This document shows, one piece after another, positions 23,401 through 36,169 of a stretch of 64,000 nt of DNA; position 1 is the stretch's first letter, and each line of letters begins with the position of its first letter. The DNA is from Tubulanus polymorphus. Taxonomy: Eukaryota > Nemertea > Palaeonemertea > Tubulaniformes > Tubulanidae. Both the position numbers and the translations under genes were made by a program. The stretch spans positions 26,752,001 through 26,816,000 of the forward strand of contig NC_134025.1 in the NCBI RefSeq assembly GCF_964204645.1, in the 5' to 3' direction. The notes under the pieces are model-generated. The model searched no databases and had not been told where the DNA came from. It was given only the letters and a program-made list of their open reading frames with translations.

Positions 23401-26400
23401 CTTGTTCTTCCAGATTAATTCCAAATTTCTTTTCTTCCATCTAATATAACTGGAGATATATGGGGAAATGTATTGGAATCAAAAATGATCGGGTCACACG
23501 TTCGACTCGTAGAAGCCAAACCATTCTATTATGTGAACTAAAATCTACGGATAAAAAACGAATCTAATTTATATTTCCTTTAGAGAAATTTAGCGAAATC
23601 AGAAATCAATTACACACGTCTAAGTCAGATTACACTCATCTCATTTATGCTTCTTACACGACAAAAAAGCAATTTTTTTCTAGAATTCCAGGGGCCATTT
23701 CGTCCAATGATTAAATGCAAATTAGATCTGAGGTTGAAAGGATCGACGATTCAATCAGGAGAAACTCACATCAACCGTTATAAACCATAATGGATGTAAA
23801 AATTGCATCCACATCTACGTTGGTTCGACTACACATCACTTCAGTCAATGGAGAAAAAACTAAAAAATTCTCCGGAAATATCTTATTCCAATCCTTTTCT
23901 CTGTTCGTATTTCTTTTGTATTCTCGACAAAAAATCGGGGAATTAGAAATTAAGATATTCAGCGAGCAGTTTTGAACCAGGTAATGAACTAAAGAGCACG
24001 GCGAACATTGGTCTCATAACGATTCCATCCGCATCGTTGGTTACGTACCATTTATAACAATTCCGTCTGGAATGAATTGAATATTCAATGACTCCTATCA
24101 TGACGGGGTGGTTTTGATGTGTCGAAATTGATGAATAATGTGACTTGCACCGCAGAATAAGTCGTTTTCCGGCTGTTGACGGGGAATTGTGTTGAATAAT
24201 TTACACGTAATCCAATAGATCCTACGATCGCGGTGGTAAGCTAACAGCCTTATTAGTAAAAAGATATATAGTCTTGAAAGTCAAGAAAATGCTGTAATTT
24301 AAGTATCTTATAAGAAAACTAACTAAGTTAGTAACTAAGATATCGGATTCAGGTGAATAATTTTATGTCAATTTTATACGCACCTCACCGGGGGCGCATA
24401 TTGGCAATGAGTCGTTACAGCTATTTGCAATAGAGAAAGCTAATAAATAGAAGATAATACACCAGATGCGTTTCGCGCGCTGGGAATTTTTCTCCGTTAA
24501 AGATATGTGTGTGTGTGTGTGCAATGGATCTGGTCTTCAAAGAATCGCGTTGTATTCTATCCAAATGGAAGAGTGATTAAACTCAGCTGCTCAAAAGCTG
24601 CTCTGATCTTCTTTCTTAAAAAGCTTCCTATTTAAGAATGTAGCGAAAAATGCCAATAGCTGATTAAATGTGTACTAGCCATATTCTGTTCATGACGTAG
24701 TTCATTGTATTCCGGCTCTTAACGTGGAATGGATAATCGCCAGCACGTGACCATCTCATTTGCATGAAAAATCAGAAATATGATAGATAGAACAGATATT
24801 AAGCTGTATAAGTCCCAGGAGAGCTCGCAAATGTATCGATAAAGCACTAATGGCCGAGTGCCCGGAGACCATGTTGATTCAAGATCACTGCTTGAGTGTT
24901 CCTGAATAAAGATTTACCAATGATACCAAAAAGTATCAAATTATCAGCTAACTTTCTACCATCAATTAATAATGTGTTAGATGGTCGAGAATGGTGGACA
25001 ATGATAATACAAATATTGATTTTTCCAGGTTGTCTGTTTGGGATTACATTTTTAGTTACATATGGGTAGACTTTCACTGATGACTCATGGCATTTGCTGC
25101 AGTGACGTAAGTCATGTTACTGAAACGACTCGCAAACCAATAGAACATCGAGATGCTCTTTCAAAAATATCTTTGATATCGGGATTTCTATAACGACATG
25201 CAACAATATCTGATAGAATTCGAGTTGACGCAAGTCGAGGCCCTGTTACTAACGATTTCCAAGCGTAATATCTATCTGATGATTTTATGCTGATGACGGA
25301 AGATTTCCTCGAAATGAATTTTGTCATTTCTTTGATGTTCATGCTTCCGCAGCCTCAGTTCCCGCAACCGTTTTTCGTCTTCAACTAAAGATGCATCATA
25401 AACACGACATGAATCTACGTCAACGATGTAAATTTACGTTATCCACTGACAATAATTTTAGTTAATAGCCTCTATTGTAGCGAACATGCCATTGTCTACA
25501 TCAACTAATCACGTGACCATTGTCCGTGCTCGGTTACTCTTCATTTCCGGATCCTTTATATCTAATAGTTGGAACCTGTATCCGTTTTCATCTTCACGTG
25601 AGGGAAATTTTCATGAAAAGCCGTAAATTAGGTTTTATCCTCGAACGAACCATGATTTATTTGACGTTCTGTTTAATCATTGTCACGACGGTACCGTCGG
25701 GTCTGTCGGGGAACGAGGGCCGTCACACGTAACCACCACGATTCGACAAGATAGTTTAGATACAGGCGATTTCATCTATGACACATTCTAATAAAGATCT
25801 GACGAGATCTCGATCTGCTAACGGTCGAATTATCAAAGAAATCTGTTTGGCAAAGGTGTCCATATTGATTCCATTTCATTCTATAGCTGATTAAATTGTG
25901 AACGAAAATGTTTTGAAATCCTGATCATTTCGTCGATTAACAAGTTTTAAAAGCGCATCTATTTGCCCATCGTTTGGTGAAAATTGTTTTCTTTTAAACA
26001 AAGAGAGCCATTAGTGGCTCGAGAAGACCTGGTATAGCATTCTTTCATGGATTCTAATAAATTTGCCAGTGTCCAATACTACGATAGAAAAACTTATATT
26101 CCCCGAACCAGATTTACGTTTTAACATTGCAAAACAAATTAGTGTGCTCTGTTGCATGCATCTAAAGCATCTAAAGATATTTCCTCAATCAAACTGGCAT
26201 GAAGAATCAATATCTTACATTCTAAAAATCTCTAGAGCAAAATTACATAGTTGCGAGTTGAAATTGCTTCGACGCTCCCACAATGGCTCGTGGAAATTGC
26301 TTCGTGAACTCGGGCGGAGCTGATATGCATTTTTCATGCGGACTGAAAATGAGTTACCGTTGAATCAACAGTAATTCATTTATTTACCAAGTTGGATATA

Positions 26401-29239
26401 TCATTTATTTGTGGAACCTCCCACTGGAATCAACTGCCGGTTTGCTTTCGTTCGCGCAGTTTTTCGAAAAGTCGGCAACATAAAAAACCTCGAATCTAAA
26501 ATAGTTACGCGTTGCAGCATATCGCTCTATATTATAGTGCATAAAACAAATCCACACGATACCCGTATCAGAATGAACCAGCGTGACCGGGAATGAGGGG
26601 ATTTAGGAGAGATAATTTCAGATTATTTGACTCGCGGGCAGCTGTTATAATGAAATGAAACTCACTGATTCATGAAGCTCATATATCGATATCTTGTGCT
26701 GAATTAACAAGGTAATTTCTCGTGATATCGAGGCAATATTTGGGTTGGTGCTAACGATAAGTTAACCGGGAAGGTTTTACGATCGAACACGATCTTGGTC
26801 GTAGAAGGATTACCATATTTCAGATACGTCGGATTGAGTGATATTGACCGATAAGTTTTCGTACTGTTTACTCGGAAAAGGATAAACGAATCGTTAAATG
26901 AGCCAAATAACGCAAAATTATTTCAGAGAGGTATACCTTGGTAGAAGATTCTCCCAGATGAAAACAATTCATGTCGTCTTTTAAGTTATTTCCGCAAAAA
27001 TTCAGATAACACCCGACCGCATGAAGGCGCAAACAATTCGTCAGTATAGTGGGCTTAAATTCCAGATCACGATTCTTATCGAAATAATTATCCTAAGTAA
27101 TAAATTGGAGTACTGTGTAAACTACATAGTATTAATTGTATTGGTTCTGTGTGGTGTGTTCGCCATTTGTCGACGACATCAAAGCAAACAAAATAATTTA
27201 TCATGTCGCAATTATAATGACTTGATCCCTACATCATGGCAGTCTTCGCATTTATTGCGTCAACAGGCTGGAGACCATCAGTTTGGTTTGCTTATGGAAA
27301 TCTGGTAATACATCATTTAGGGTAAATGAATGCCCGTCCTGACGCGGGACGTTTCCTGCTAACGGTAATGTCTAGGAAGCCGACATTAGACAACATCAAA
27401 CTAGGCATACTACTTTTCATCATCTCTTGAAAGCAGAGTGACTGTTTTATCGGTTGACTGCATTTTGAGGAGTGGATTTCACTTGAAGATTTACCAAGTA
27501 ATATACAATAATTGACAAATAATAAAGATTATGCTAATAATTGACAATAACAAAACACCTATAGATTAAGTAAATCGGACGGTTTTTCTGTAGTAGTCAT
27601 GCTATAGGTGTTTGATGGCCTCGTTTTGTTCCTGTTTTTGTATCTACCTATCAAACAATAACGTGAGATTTGTCGTTTTTATAAATTACGTCAAATGCTG
27701 AAATGATTTTTCGTCATATGTCACGCGCGACCCTGGATCAACCTTATGCAAACATTATGTGCGTATTACATCAATAATGACAATATTGACACAAATTTTC
27801 CCGTGTTTTATAATAAAATATCCATTTGTAGATTGATGATTGAAATTGATTTGGCCCTGCAGCGATGTGACGTGAATAAGGTAATATATACATACACGGT
27901 CGTTAGCCATCGGCTAAGTTTATATAAACATAAATTGATTTACAATATCTATAAAAGTTTGATGAGATATTACCCGATTGATCTCTATACGCGACGGTCT
28001 ATAATGCAGAAAGTATAAGTCAAGTTTTAGCATATACAGTAAATCACCATATGAAGCTATTACAAGCGTCAATATCATGTTTCTGAATCCGTCTTCCGCG
28101 AGTGGCAGGCTCATTACGATGATCAATCAAAGCGATGTTAAATTGCCCATTTCAAATCAAGATCGGGTCATTTAATTCCTTTATGGATTACTGGCGTATA
28201 AATCAGCATCAGTTTATCATTATGTATCACCTCTGATGGGTGAGTCTTTATAGATTGAAATCAGGAAGTGGGTTGCACCTCCGTTTAAGTAAAGAGAGAG
28301 GAAGAGATAGCTAATTATTGATCATTTCCCTGTTTCCTTAACCGCAAATAGGTACCGCTAAAAGTCTGCTCATTCTCCCTTATCAGGGCTTGAAATGACA
28401 TCCGCACGGATTAGACCCCCAATGGCATCACGGTATTTACCGATGATAAGATACAAAATAGCTCACCGGATATTGGAGCGTCGTTATGGCAATTTATGTT
28501 AGACAATACTGAAATTGTCCTTACCATTCCCGTTGTGAAATTACTGTTATACGATCTACAATCTAGGACATCATAAGTTCGTAATCATCTGCAATTACGC
28601 GTGAAATAAATTGCGACCAAAACAACAATATACAGAAATATGTATATATATATATCCAACTTTTTATGACAATTGTCATAAAGACTTTTTACGTTTTTCT
28701 ACGTGGAATTTCTTGAGAATGATAAACATCGAAATCAACGCGCTAAACTGACTTCAGGAATTCAGCCGCTTTTTCTCCTACTCCGCGTGAGAACGGGGCG
28801 CTTAATTTAAAAATATCGAATGCCGGATCAACGTTATATCAGCATGAAAATGAATAAAGAAATTTCTATTTCAGGATACACTCTAGTCATTCATTCAGTA
28901 CCGTACTTCGATTTTATTTAGATACCAAGAAAATCACTTACCGAGACCAGGGATGCCAATATTTAGGATACAACATACGACTGCCAATGGTAAAGGCATA
29001 CACGGTATGGCATTATGTAGAGCACCGTGTTTTTCCTCAACTGTTACTATTTCGTATCCACCTGATGTCTGTCCGAGAGGTTGTGGTGGTTGCAAGCTAT
29101 TGCGACTAGTTTTCCGCGGTGGGTTGCCATCACTATTAACCCCACCCACATTTGTAGTAAGTGGGATCTCCTCGGCTGCCGTGGGCTCAGATGTGATCGT
29201 AATTTCAATTTTTTCGCGATCTTTATTCGAGTAAGCCAT
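17465..29239 (-). CDS. stum: Stum/SPEC3-family membrane protein
   Basis: Two exons, 28942-29239 and 17465-17679, join in phase (G/GG) to 170 residues. The N-terminal half is hydrophilic. The family block starts at IPCMPLPLAVVCCILNIGIP, a Cys/Pro-rich first membrane segment. Across the splice it continues with GTIISSFSVFCCG, then the second hydrophobic block (GLNLLAGFLQMITFCVIVGW, then IWSILWG). This is the SPEC3/stum arrangement. Drosophila stum is needed for mechanical sensing in proprioceptive neurons, and SPEC3 was described in sea urchin ectoderm. A sensory or ciliary role here is inference from the family. The single intron is about 11.3 kb, by far the largest in the window. The stop is at 17465-17467. 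Confidence 0.88.
17680..28941. other. 11.3-kb intron of the stum gene, no supported nested gene
   Basis: I found no RNA gene and no convincing exon on either strand. Notable items: a (GT)n microsatellite near 24505-24521, a box-A-like TGGCCGAGTG at about 24850, a hydrophobic signal-peptide-like ORF at 25652-25732 ending near a GT, and a perfect 20-bp palindrome at 28663-28682. Its size suggests it holds enhancers, which sequence alone cannot show. Confidence 0.5.
28663..28682. repeat. Perfect 20-bp palindrome
   Basis: TTTATGACAATTGTCATAAA is its own reverse complement. It lies in the stum intron, about 260 nt downstream (minus-strand sense) of exon 1, beside a short TA run. It could be a binding site for a dimeric factor or chance. 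Confidence 0.6.
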
Positions 29240-30380
29240 GCTTACGTGCGAGTATATGATATATACTACTTAACGGTTTGAATCGATTTAACTGTTTAAA
29301 TTAATTCCCGTCAGCTTGAATTTCTATGCAATATTGTGCAGAACGTTCACTTCAACAAGTCGGTACTAGTTTTTACTCCATTACTTCATTCGCTCTCCAT
29401 GCACACGTACGAATCGCGTAACGAGAGAAAAACTTTTTCAAAACGACCGTAAATACTTTGTAATTCCCATTAACGATCGAACGCTAGAGATAAACAGTAT
29501 CGCGTACAATTAGAACAAATTACGAAAATTGCACCGGGCGTCAAAAGAGAGATAGTGATGTGTGTTCGTCACTGGTGTCGGTAAGCGAATAACAGCTACC
29601 GCACTTCGGAACAGCAGCCGCCGCGAGAAACGTCTGAGGGCAATCCTCCAATTAGTGATGTATGCCGTTGCTACAGAGAAAATGCAAATCAAAGGCGCCT
29701 CCAAATCGCATTATTTTCTTGAGTGAAAGTAGCCGAGCGTGGTATATTAAGTAGCCAATTCACAATTCGTATATGACAACATTGTGGAATTTTTCAGGCA
29801 GTTTAATTTTGCGAAGCGCTTTTGATTTAGTGGAAAATAACGTGTGTTTAATGGTGAACTGAGATAAACGAGTTGAAATCCTTTGGGCTTGAGTAGTAGC
29901 TCGGCGGGGACGATGGTCGAGGCCACAAGTCACACTGACCGGTCTGACCTGTGTGCCGCTAGAGCCAAACTCTTGTTGGAATTTAAGTGGAAAGTCCGAA
30001 AGTCCATATGGAGGGTTCCGAACAAGCTGGAGGACACGTAACTTGTGTGGAAATCGGGCGGGTAGACAACTGCGAGGCCTGGTGGGCCGCGCCGGTCGCA
30101 GTCCGCGGCCCGGCGGTCCTGGTCTCGGGCGGAAAATGCTGTAGCCTCGGATCACTGGCTACTCACCCAGCATCCAGTTTCTCACCTCACGCCATTTCAT
30201 GCTCCCCGTAAACGACTCCAGATTTCGTAATTTTATCAGTGTGCGTACTAGCACAATTTTTTGTTGGCGGGAAACCGGACTCACATACTCGCAGTCTATA
30301 CACAAACTCGTAAACTTTTCCATGCAATCATCAGGTGCTGCCACCTAACCAGGAAGTAAAATAACTTCCAACAAGACAAG
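29240..30380. other. Divergent promoter region of stum and TMEM87 with GC-rich island
   Basis: The two genes are head to head, so this 1.1 kb should hold both promoters. Most of it is AT-rich, but about 29880-30150 is clearly GC-rich with many CpG dinucleotides (for example GGGCCGCGCCGGTCGCAGTC). A 131-codon minus-strand frame crosses the island, as expected in GC-rich DNA, and it shows no domain. The island may be a promoter CpG island or a foreign insertion. Confidence 0.5.
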
Positions 30381-33300
30381 ATGGCGCATATTGGACTTTT
30401 TCCGCTTGCGATTACGTATTTTTTGTGCGTTTGCTGTTATGGATTACCTGAACAAGGTGTATGGACTACAGAATTAGACCAGGTATTCATATTGACTAAT
30501 TGATTTGTTAAACGACCGTGAAGAACTGTTATAATACGGCAGGAGAACGGTTTATATGTGGTCATTTTTTCTTGCGAATTCGGGATTGACGACGCTGTCG
30601 ACGTCGTTAAACCGGTTGACGGTGACGACGACCATTTCCGTTCGTTTCCCAATTTATTCATCCCATCCCCGGTGTCAGTCATATTGCCCTGTGGATCATC
30701 ACTACAGATATCCATGCTGATGATGATATCCCAAAATTTGAATTGGGGCCTGATTAGCATTGGGTGCACCCAAATGCTAATCAGGCCCCCAATTCAAACT
30801 AACGCACCCGCTTGCCTTCTTTTAGAAGTTGTAGTAACCCTAACTTCAACACTAATCGCCACATTGGAAAAAGACTACCTGATTATATGGTCAATGGTGT
30901 ATCCAGCCAATATTCTCCACCGCATCTTAATAACATGTGTAATTATGAATTTTAAATCATGTTCTTCTGAATTTTTCGTCCAACCTTTCTTTCAGAACAA
31001 AACATTTTTTTCCATACCAAAGAGTATGTACAACAATTCTCAGATATCCATCAAAAGTGAGTACCTAAACACACGAGAGTTTTTTATTTTCGTTACAAAC
31101 TTTCAGGATTTCGTAGTGAATTGATTTGTATTGTTCTCTTAGTTGAATGTATTGGCGAGATAAATGTTGATCTGAATATAGGATGGGTTCTTCGACAAAC
31201 TCCATGCGCAGAGGAGTACATTGGAGCAACAGATAAAGTAAGTGTAGTAAATCGGTCAACGAACGACATACTCAGAGTGGCCTCCGTAACTCAGTGAGAT
31301 AAGGTGTGATGCTGTTGCATTCACTAGTGCTAATTGACAAGCGTGCTTGTGTCCTGCTTGCTGCTGACAATAGTCAAGCAACACTTCAAAGGTCGTCCCG
31401 TAGTTTGGTTCCATGAATAATCCAATTGTCTCGAGAAACCAAAATCCAAACGACGTAAAGCAAAAATAAGCTATTCCTGAATCGAATCGTATTATTTTTA
31501 TTTCACAGGCTAGTGCAAATATGTATTTCTTATTACCGAATATAAATCGCGGATATTCTTATAAAACAGTGCAGTATCATCGATCGAAAACTGAAAGTCA
31601 CAAGTGTTCGCAGCATAGCAATATTATTCTGAAGGTAAGACGATTATGTCGAACATCTGATGAACTTTTGAACTTACGGTTTAGTTAGCGTTAAAATTTG
31701 TTGATCCTGATGTAGATTTGAGAGGCAAATCATCATATTTACATGCACTTTTCCTCTGGCAACTTTTGATTTAGTTAACTTGTAAACCAGTACGGCATGT
31801 TTTTTAGGATGAATCACTTATCCCACCAGTATCAAGTGATGCCATTCCACTGAAGAACACAACGGTATGAAGCACGTAATCATACATATCAATTTTAGAT
31901 TATAATTGCTCTAATATCCATGTGTTATGATTATCTCTTTTTGTTCCAGACGGAAATATCAAATAAAGCATCTGATAAAAAAGCAGAAGAAAATAAAAAA
32001 CCACCCAAAACTACTACAGAGAAAAAATCTGACACGGTACCATAATCGAATGTTATATCCTGGATAATTAAATCAATTGATATCCAGTTCATATTAAGCA
32101 TTCTCTTTATGTTATTCTACTCTAGACTAAGAGGGTAAAGCGAGCGGCAAAACTTGTTCCACCAAAACCGTTAAAAGCAACCACAACCCTTGTAAGTTGA
32201 TTGGTAGGTGATACACAGAAGTTTGTGATCAAAAGATATTTCATATGTATTGAACGTTTTAATCTATTTGCAGAAACCGACTACAGCTAAACCTATGAAA
32301 GCAGGACACAATGAGCAGGTTTGTTATATTGATTATGTCACTTCGGGAGGTATCCTGTTTCTTCTATCAAGATAGTCTTGGTACATTTCGTTTGAATGAA
32401 TTTTGTTTCAGATCGACCACAGTATTGTCGAGACAACTTGGTCCGATGGTGTGTACCTATTCGTAATCATGATAGCTCCACAAAATCGGGATCGAGCAGT
32501 TACTTATAAAACTAAAGGTTAGCCAATTGTCTTTGATTTTACACTAGGAACAATGCTTGTTTCTGTGAGTGGTAAAAAGATGATTGAAGAATTAATGAAA
32601 TGTTTATATTATTATAAACAGTGACTGTGTGGATGAAGGGTCATTATGGTTTCTTATCGGCTGCAGATTGGCCATTATTACCGGTGAGTTTGTATTTCAT
32701 CTTTCAGCATTGTTTATAAAAACCGATACTTAAAAAGGGAACCAGTGAATTTTCAGTGTAAGCCCCTGAGGTCCCATGCCCTGCGTCATAATTTCTGGCT
32801 CTACGTGATGGTTGATCTCGAAATTTATTTTTCGAATCAATTATCTCGAAATGTTTACTGGGAATTTCATAGGGCCAATATCGTTAATGTTAGATATCTC
32901 TGGTTAATGATATCCTAAAATCATGTGATTTATTGTTTCAGTTTTATGGTGTAATGTGTGTTGTGTATGTTGTATTTGGTTTAATATGGTTAGTTCTTGC
33001 TGCTTGTAACTGGCGAGATTTACTCAGAATTCAGTTCTGGATCGGCGCTGTCATCATATTAGGTGAGTAGAATGCTATATCGAAGTAAAGTCGCCTTCCT
33101 TTCTTTATTGACAAATATTTGATTAAAACTTCGTCTTCAGGAATGTTGGAAAAGGCTGTATTTTATGCTGAATATCAAACGATCAACTACACTGGAAAAT
33201 CAGGTATTCATTTCATTTTCTGAAGATAAAAGTAAATTTTAGAACTATGGATCCATTTAGGAGACCGATCCTTGAAACCTTTTCGTTGTTGAAAATCAAT

Positions 33301-34922
33301 GGATATGATTCAATATCCACCCAAAACCGATCTCCAGCAGGTTTGGAGTTTATATTTTCATATTGGTATATTTAACAGTAAGAGGAGCGGTAATATTTGC
33401 TGAGTTGGTATCATGTATGAAACGTTCTTTAGCTCGTATGCTGGTTGTTATTGTCAGCCTCGGATTTGGTATTGTGAAGTAAGTACATTATTCCTTATTA
33501 AGCACAACAGGTGCAGATAATTATTCATTTATTCAGGAAAAATCAATTCAACTGTATGTGTTTGTGAGCGAAATGTATTTTGCAAGTATCGTATAGTTTT
33601 TCAAAACAAATACGTCAAATATTTTAATGATCTTATGTAATTATGTTGATTGTTTTGAATTATTGCCCTCTTCAGACCCAGACTCGGACCGATGCTTCAT
33701 AAAGTTGTGCTGGTTGGAATTCTTTACTTTATTCTTGGGTCGATAGAAGGCTGTTTACGCGTGCTGAGGGTTAGTCCTCTATTCACTGACTCGTTTCCAT
33801 TACTTTTATAAGCAATTTACGTTTACTGGTACTTTTTATCCATTTCAGCCCAAGAGTGACCCGTCCAACCAGGCTTTGTTGGCTAGTATACCATTAGCTG
33901 TGTTAGATTCGGGTATCTGTTGGTGGATTTTCACGAGTCTTGTGCAGACAATTCGTACATTACGTCTTCGTAGAAATGTTGTCAAATTATCTATGTATCG
34001 GCATTTTACAAATACACTCATATTTGCTATTTTGGGTAAGAATTCATCCTTATAATGTATGATTGACGCGAATTATTTTATTTCATATAAGTTATCATAT
34101 GAGAGTTGTCTCTTCTATTTCTTAGCGTCTATTGCCTTCATGATCTGGTCGATCAAAGAACATAAATTGGCTACTTGTCTAAAGGTCTGTAATATTAAAT
34201 GGCTCATTTTATAGAAATTTTTATGATTCTATTGAATAAAGTTACTGAATATGTATACATGTATTTGATAGGACTGGAAGGAACTGTGGGTGGATGATGC
34301 GTATTGGCATCTGCTATTTTCTGTGATTCTCTTTGTTATAATGGTTCTTTGGAGACCGACCAACAACAACCAAAGATATGCATTTTCTCCTCTATTAGAT
34401 GCTGCTGACGATGATGAGGATGAGGATGAAACTGTTATGAATGATGCTTTTGGTCAGTGATCTGTAATGTATACTGATTTCAGTTAGACATATGTCAAAT
34501 GACGTAATAAGTGACATATTACACATTTTGATTTTACAGATGGTATGAAAATGAGGAGTAAAAACCAAACTAATGGTTCACCTAAACAAAAAGATAGTAA
34601 AGTTAAAACGGTAAGATGTAGTCTATCATCAGAAAAAACCCTACTGTAATAAATGATTGTTTTGTTGTTTTCATTTCAATTTACTCACTTCAGGAAGAAG
34701 ATTTGAAATGGATAGAAGAAAATATTCCTTCATCAGTTGCTGATACGTAGGTGTCATTTTTTGCTTTTATATGTATTAATATATTTACACGTATTTTATG
34801 TTTTAAATGTAGTGTAAATGCAATTATATATGTTTTATTGATTTTCTAGAGCTCTACCGAGTCTACTCGATTCCGATGAAGAAATCATGACCACAAAATT
34901 CGAGATGTCAAAAATGGAATAA
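30381..34922 (+). CDS. TMEM87: TMEM87-family Golgi seven-transmembrane protein
   Basis: Twenty exons (30381-30482, 30996-31056, 31143-31237, 31509-31634, 31808-31864, 31950-32036, 32126-32191, 32274-32318, 32412-32517, 32622-32683, 32942-33062, 33141-33203, 33379-33478, 33676-33769, 33849-34035, 34126-34184, 34272-34452, 34540-34610, 34694-34746, 34850-34922) sum to 602 residues with consistent phase. A signal peptide covers residues 1-21. A GOLD-like lumenal domain follows, interrupted by a Lys/Thr-rich linker spread over four short exons, which is longer than I would expect for the family. The seven-helix region starts near residue 270 with family signatures [13 protein letters not shown] and [10 protein letters not shown]. 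The cytoplasmic tail has an acidic cluster (DDDEDEDE). Known members sit in the Golgi and affect trafficking and, by report, mechanosensitive or pH-related currents. The ATG is the first after the promoter. Confidence 0.93.
30737..30798. repeat. 62-bp near-perfect palindrome in TMEM87 intron 1
   Basis: Arms of about 30 nt (TTTGAATTGGGG, CCTGATTAGCATT, GGGTG) are mirrored with two single-base length differences, and the centre is GGGTGCACCC. The sequence could form a full cruciform or RNA hairpin. It lies inside intron 30483-30995. Confidence 0.8.
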
Positions 34923-34968
34923 GCCGAAAGTTTGCTCAGCAATACGTTCTTGTGTTCTAGACATTGAA

Positions 34969-34974
34969 AATAAA
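34969..34974 (+). terminator. Poly(A) signal AATAAA for TMEM87
   Basis: AATAAA lies 47 nt after the TMEM87 stop. Further AATAAA sites occur later (about 35890), so a longer 3' UTR reaching into the duplicated segment is possible. Confidence 0.45.
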
Positions 34975-35909
34975 CATTGCCTGGTGATTATTAGTTGATG
35001 CCAAAAAAACATTCCATCATAAAAGTTCTCAATTATATCAGATTATTTCAATAGCATGTACTCCACTCGTCTGTGTCGTCGTAGCCTGTTTTAACTGACA
35101 TCTCGGCTGCAGTAGCTTTATTTCAGTTATTTCTTTTGTCTTGATTTTATTGAAGTGACTATCTACACTATATGCCTGGCACATTTATTGCATAACAAAT
35201 TTAAGGTTGCATTTGGTCTTGTCGACCTAAGTGAGTCATCTTTGCAATAACTAGTTTGCCTTTGATAATGAGTTCATTGCTAACTATATCGATCTATTAA
35301 ATGTCGATGCATGCTTTCTTAGTTGATATCCTTATTTACCAGCAAAATTGGATAGCATATTTTTTTATGATAAGCAGTTTTAGTGACAGCTGACATCTTG
35401 AATGCCTCTTCATTGTGGTTTCTACGTTTGTCGCCGCGTTTTGGTATTTTCAGTTCTGTATAGAATTGCAAAATGGCGAATCAATCTTGCATAGTTTGTA
35501 CAGGTGGAAAAGTATTATTCAGAAGTGAATATGTACAGTTGATAAATATTTCCTAAATATTATGATATAGCATTATTTATTTATTTGCTTTATGTTAAGA
35601 TGTTATGACAAGATGACATGTGTTCCACATGGAAGTTAAGTTTCTTTTTAATTTAGTCTTTTTAGGAGTAGAAATACTTTATTTGTGTAATCATTTCTGG
35701 TCTTCTGTTCTACGATGTAATGACCTAATTTAGTTTCATTTTGAAGAACGGTCTCTTTATTTAGTGTATATAAGGCATATCTAATGTATTTTTTCATCAT
35801 ATCTGGATATGAATAGTTAATCCATATGGCGAATTATTTCTAAGTAGAAAGTGGTTAAGTATTTTAGTAGAGTTCGTTCATTTAGATTAGAATAAACACG
35901 TACGTTATT

Positions 35910-36169
35910 GCCACGATCACACGAGCATTTTTGGCCCGGAACAACTGTTCATACTGGTGCCAAATGGGAACGTGCCTGTTAGGCCCAACCGAAAACGTGG
36001 GACCAAGCCCGAGTCAAATTTTAGCACGGGACAAATGATTGCGTTTGAATTGCAACTGGATCCATAAATGAATCACTTCGCTTTGTTTAGTATCGTATGG
36101 GCCAAATTTGACTCGTGTCTGATGTGTGCCGATTTGGCCCGGGCCAAATTGTCTCGGTGCGATTGCGGC
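35910..36169. mobile_element. 260-bp MITE-like element in duplication copy 1
   Basis: It begins GCCACGATCACACGAG and ends with the inverted counterpart CTCGGTGCGATTGCGGC, giving imperfect terminal inverted repeats of about 17 bp. The interior is rich in GGCCC/GGGCC half-sites. It has no coding capacity. The matching element at 40221-40480 shows it was present before the segment duplicated. Confidence 0.6.

Noticed and set aside
27021-27308. 95-codon ORF with a hydrophobic segment in the stum intron
   Set aside because: No family resemblance, no splice sites, and length not exceptional for a six-frame scan of 64 kb.
29760-30155. 131-codon minus-strand frame upstream of TMEM87
   Set aside because: It follows from the GC-rich island where stops are rare; no domain, no splice logic and a repetitive Arg/Pro composition.
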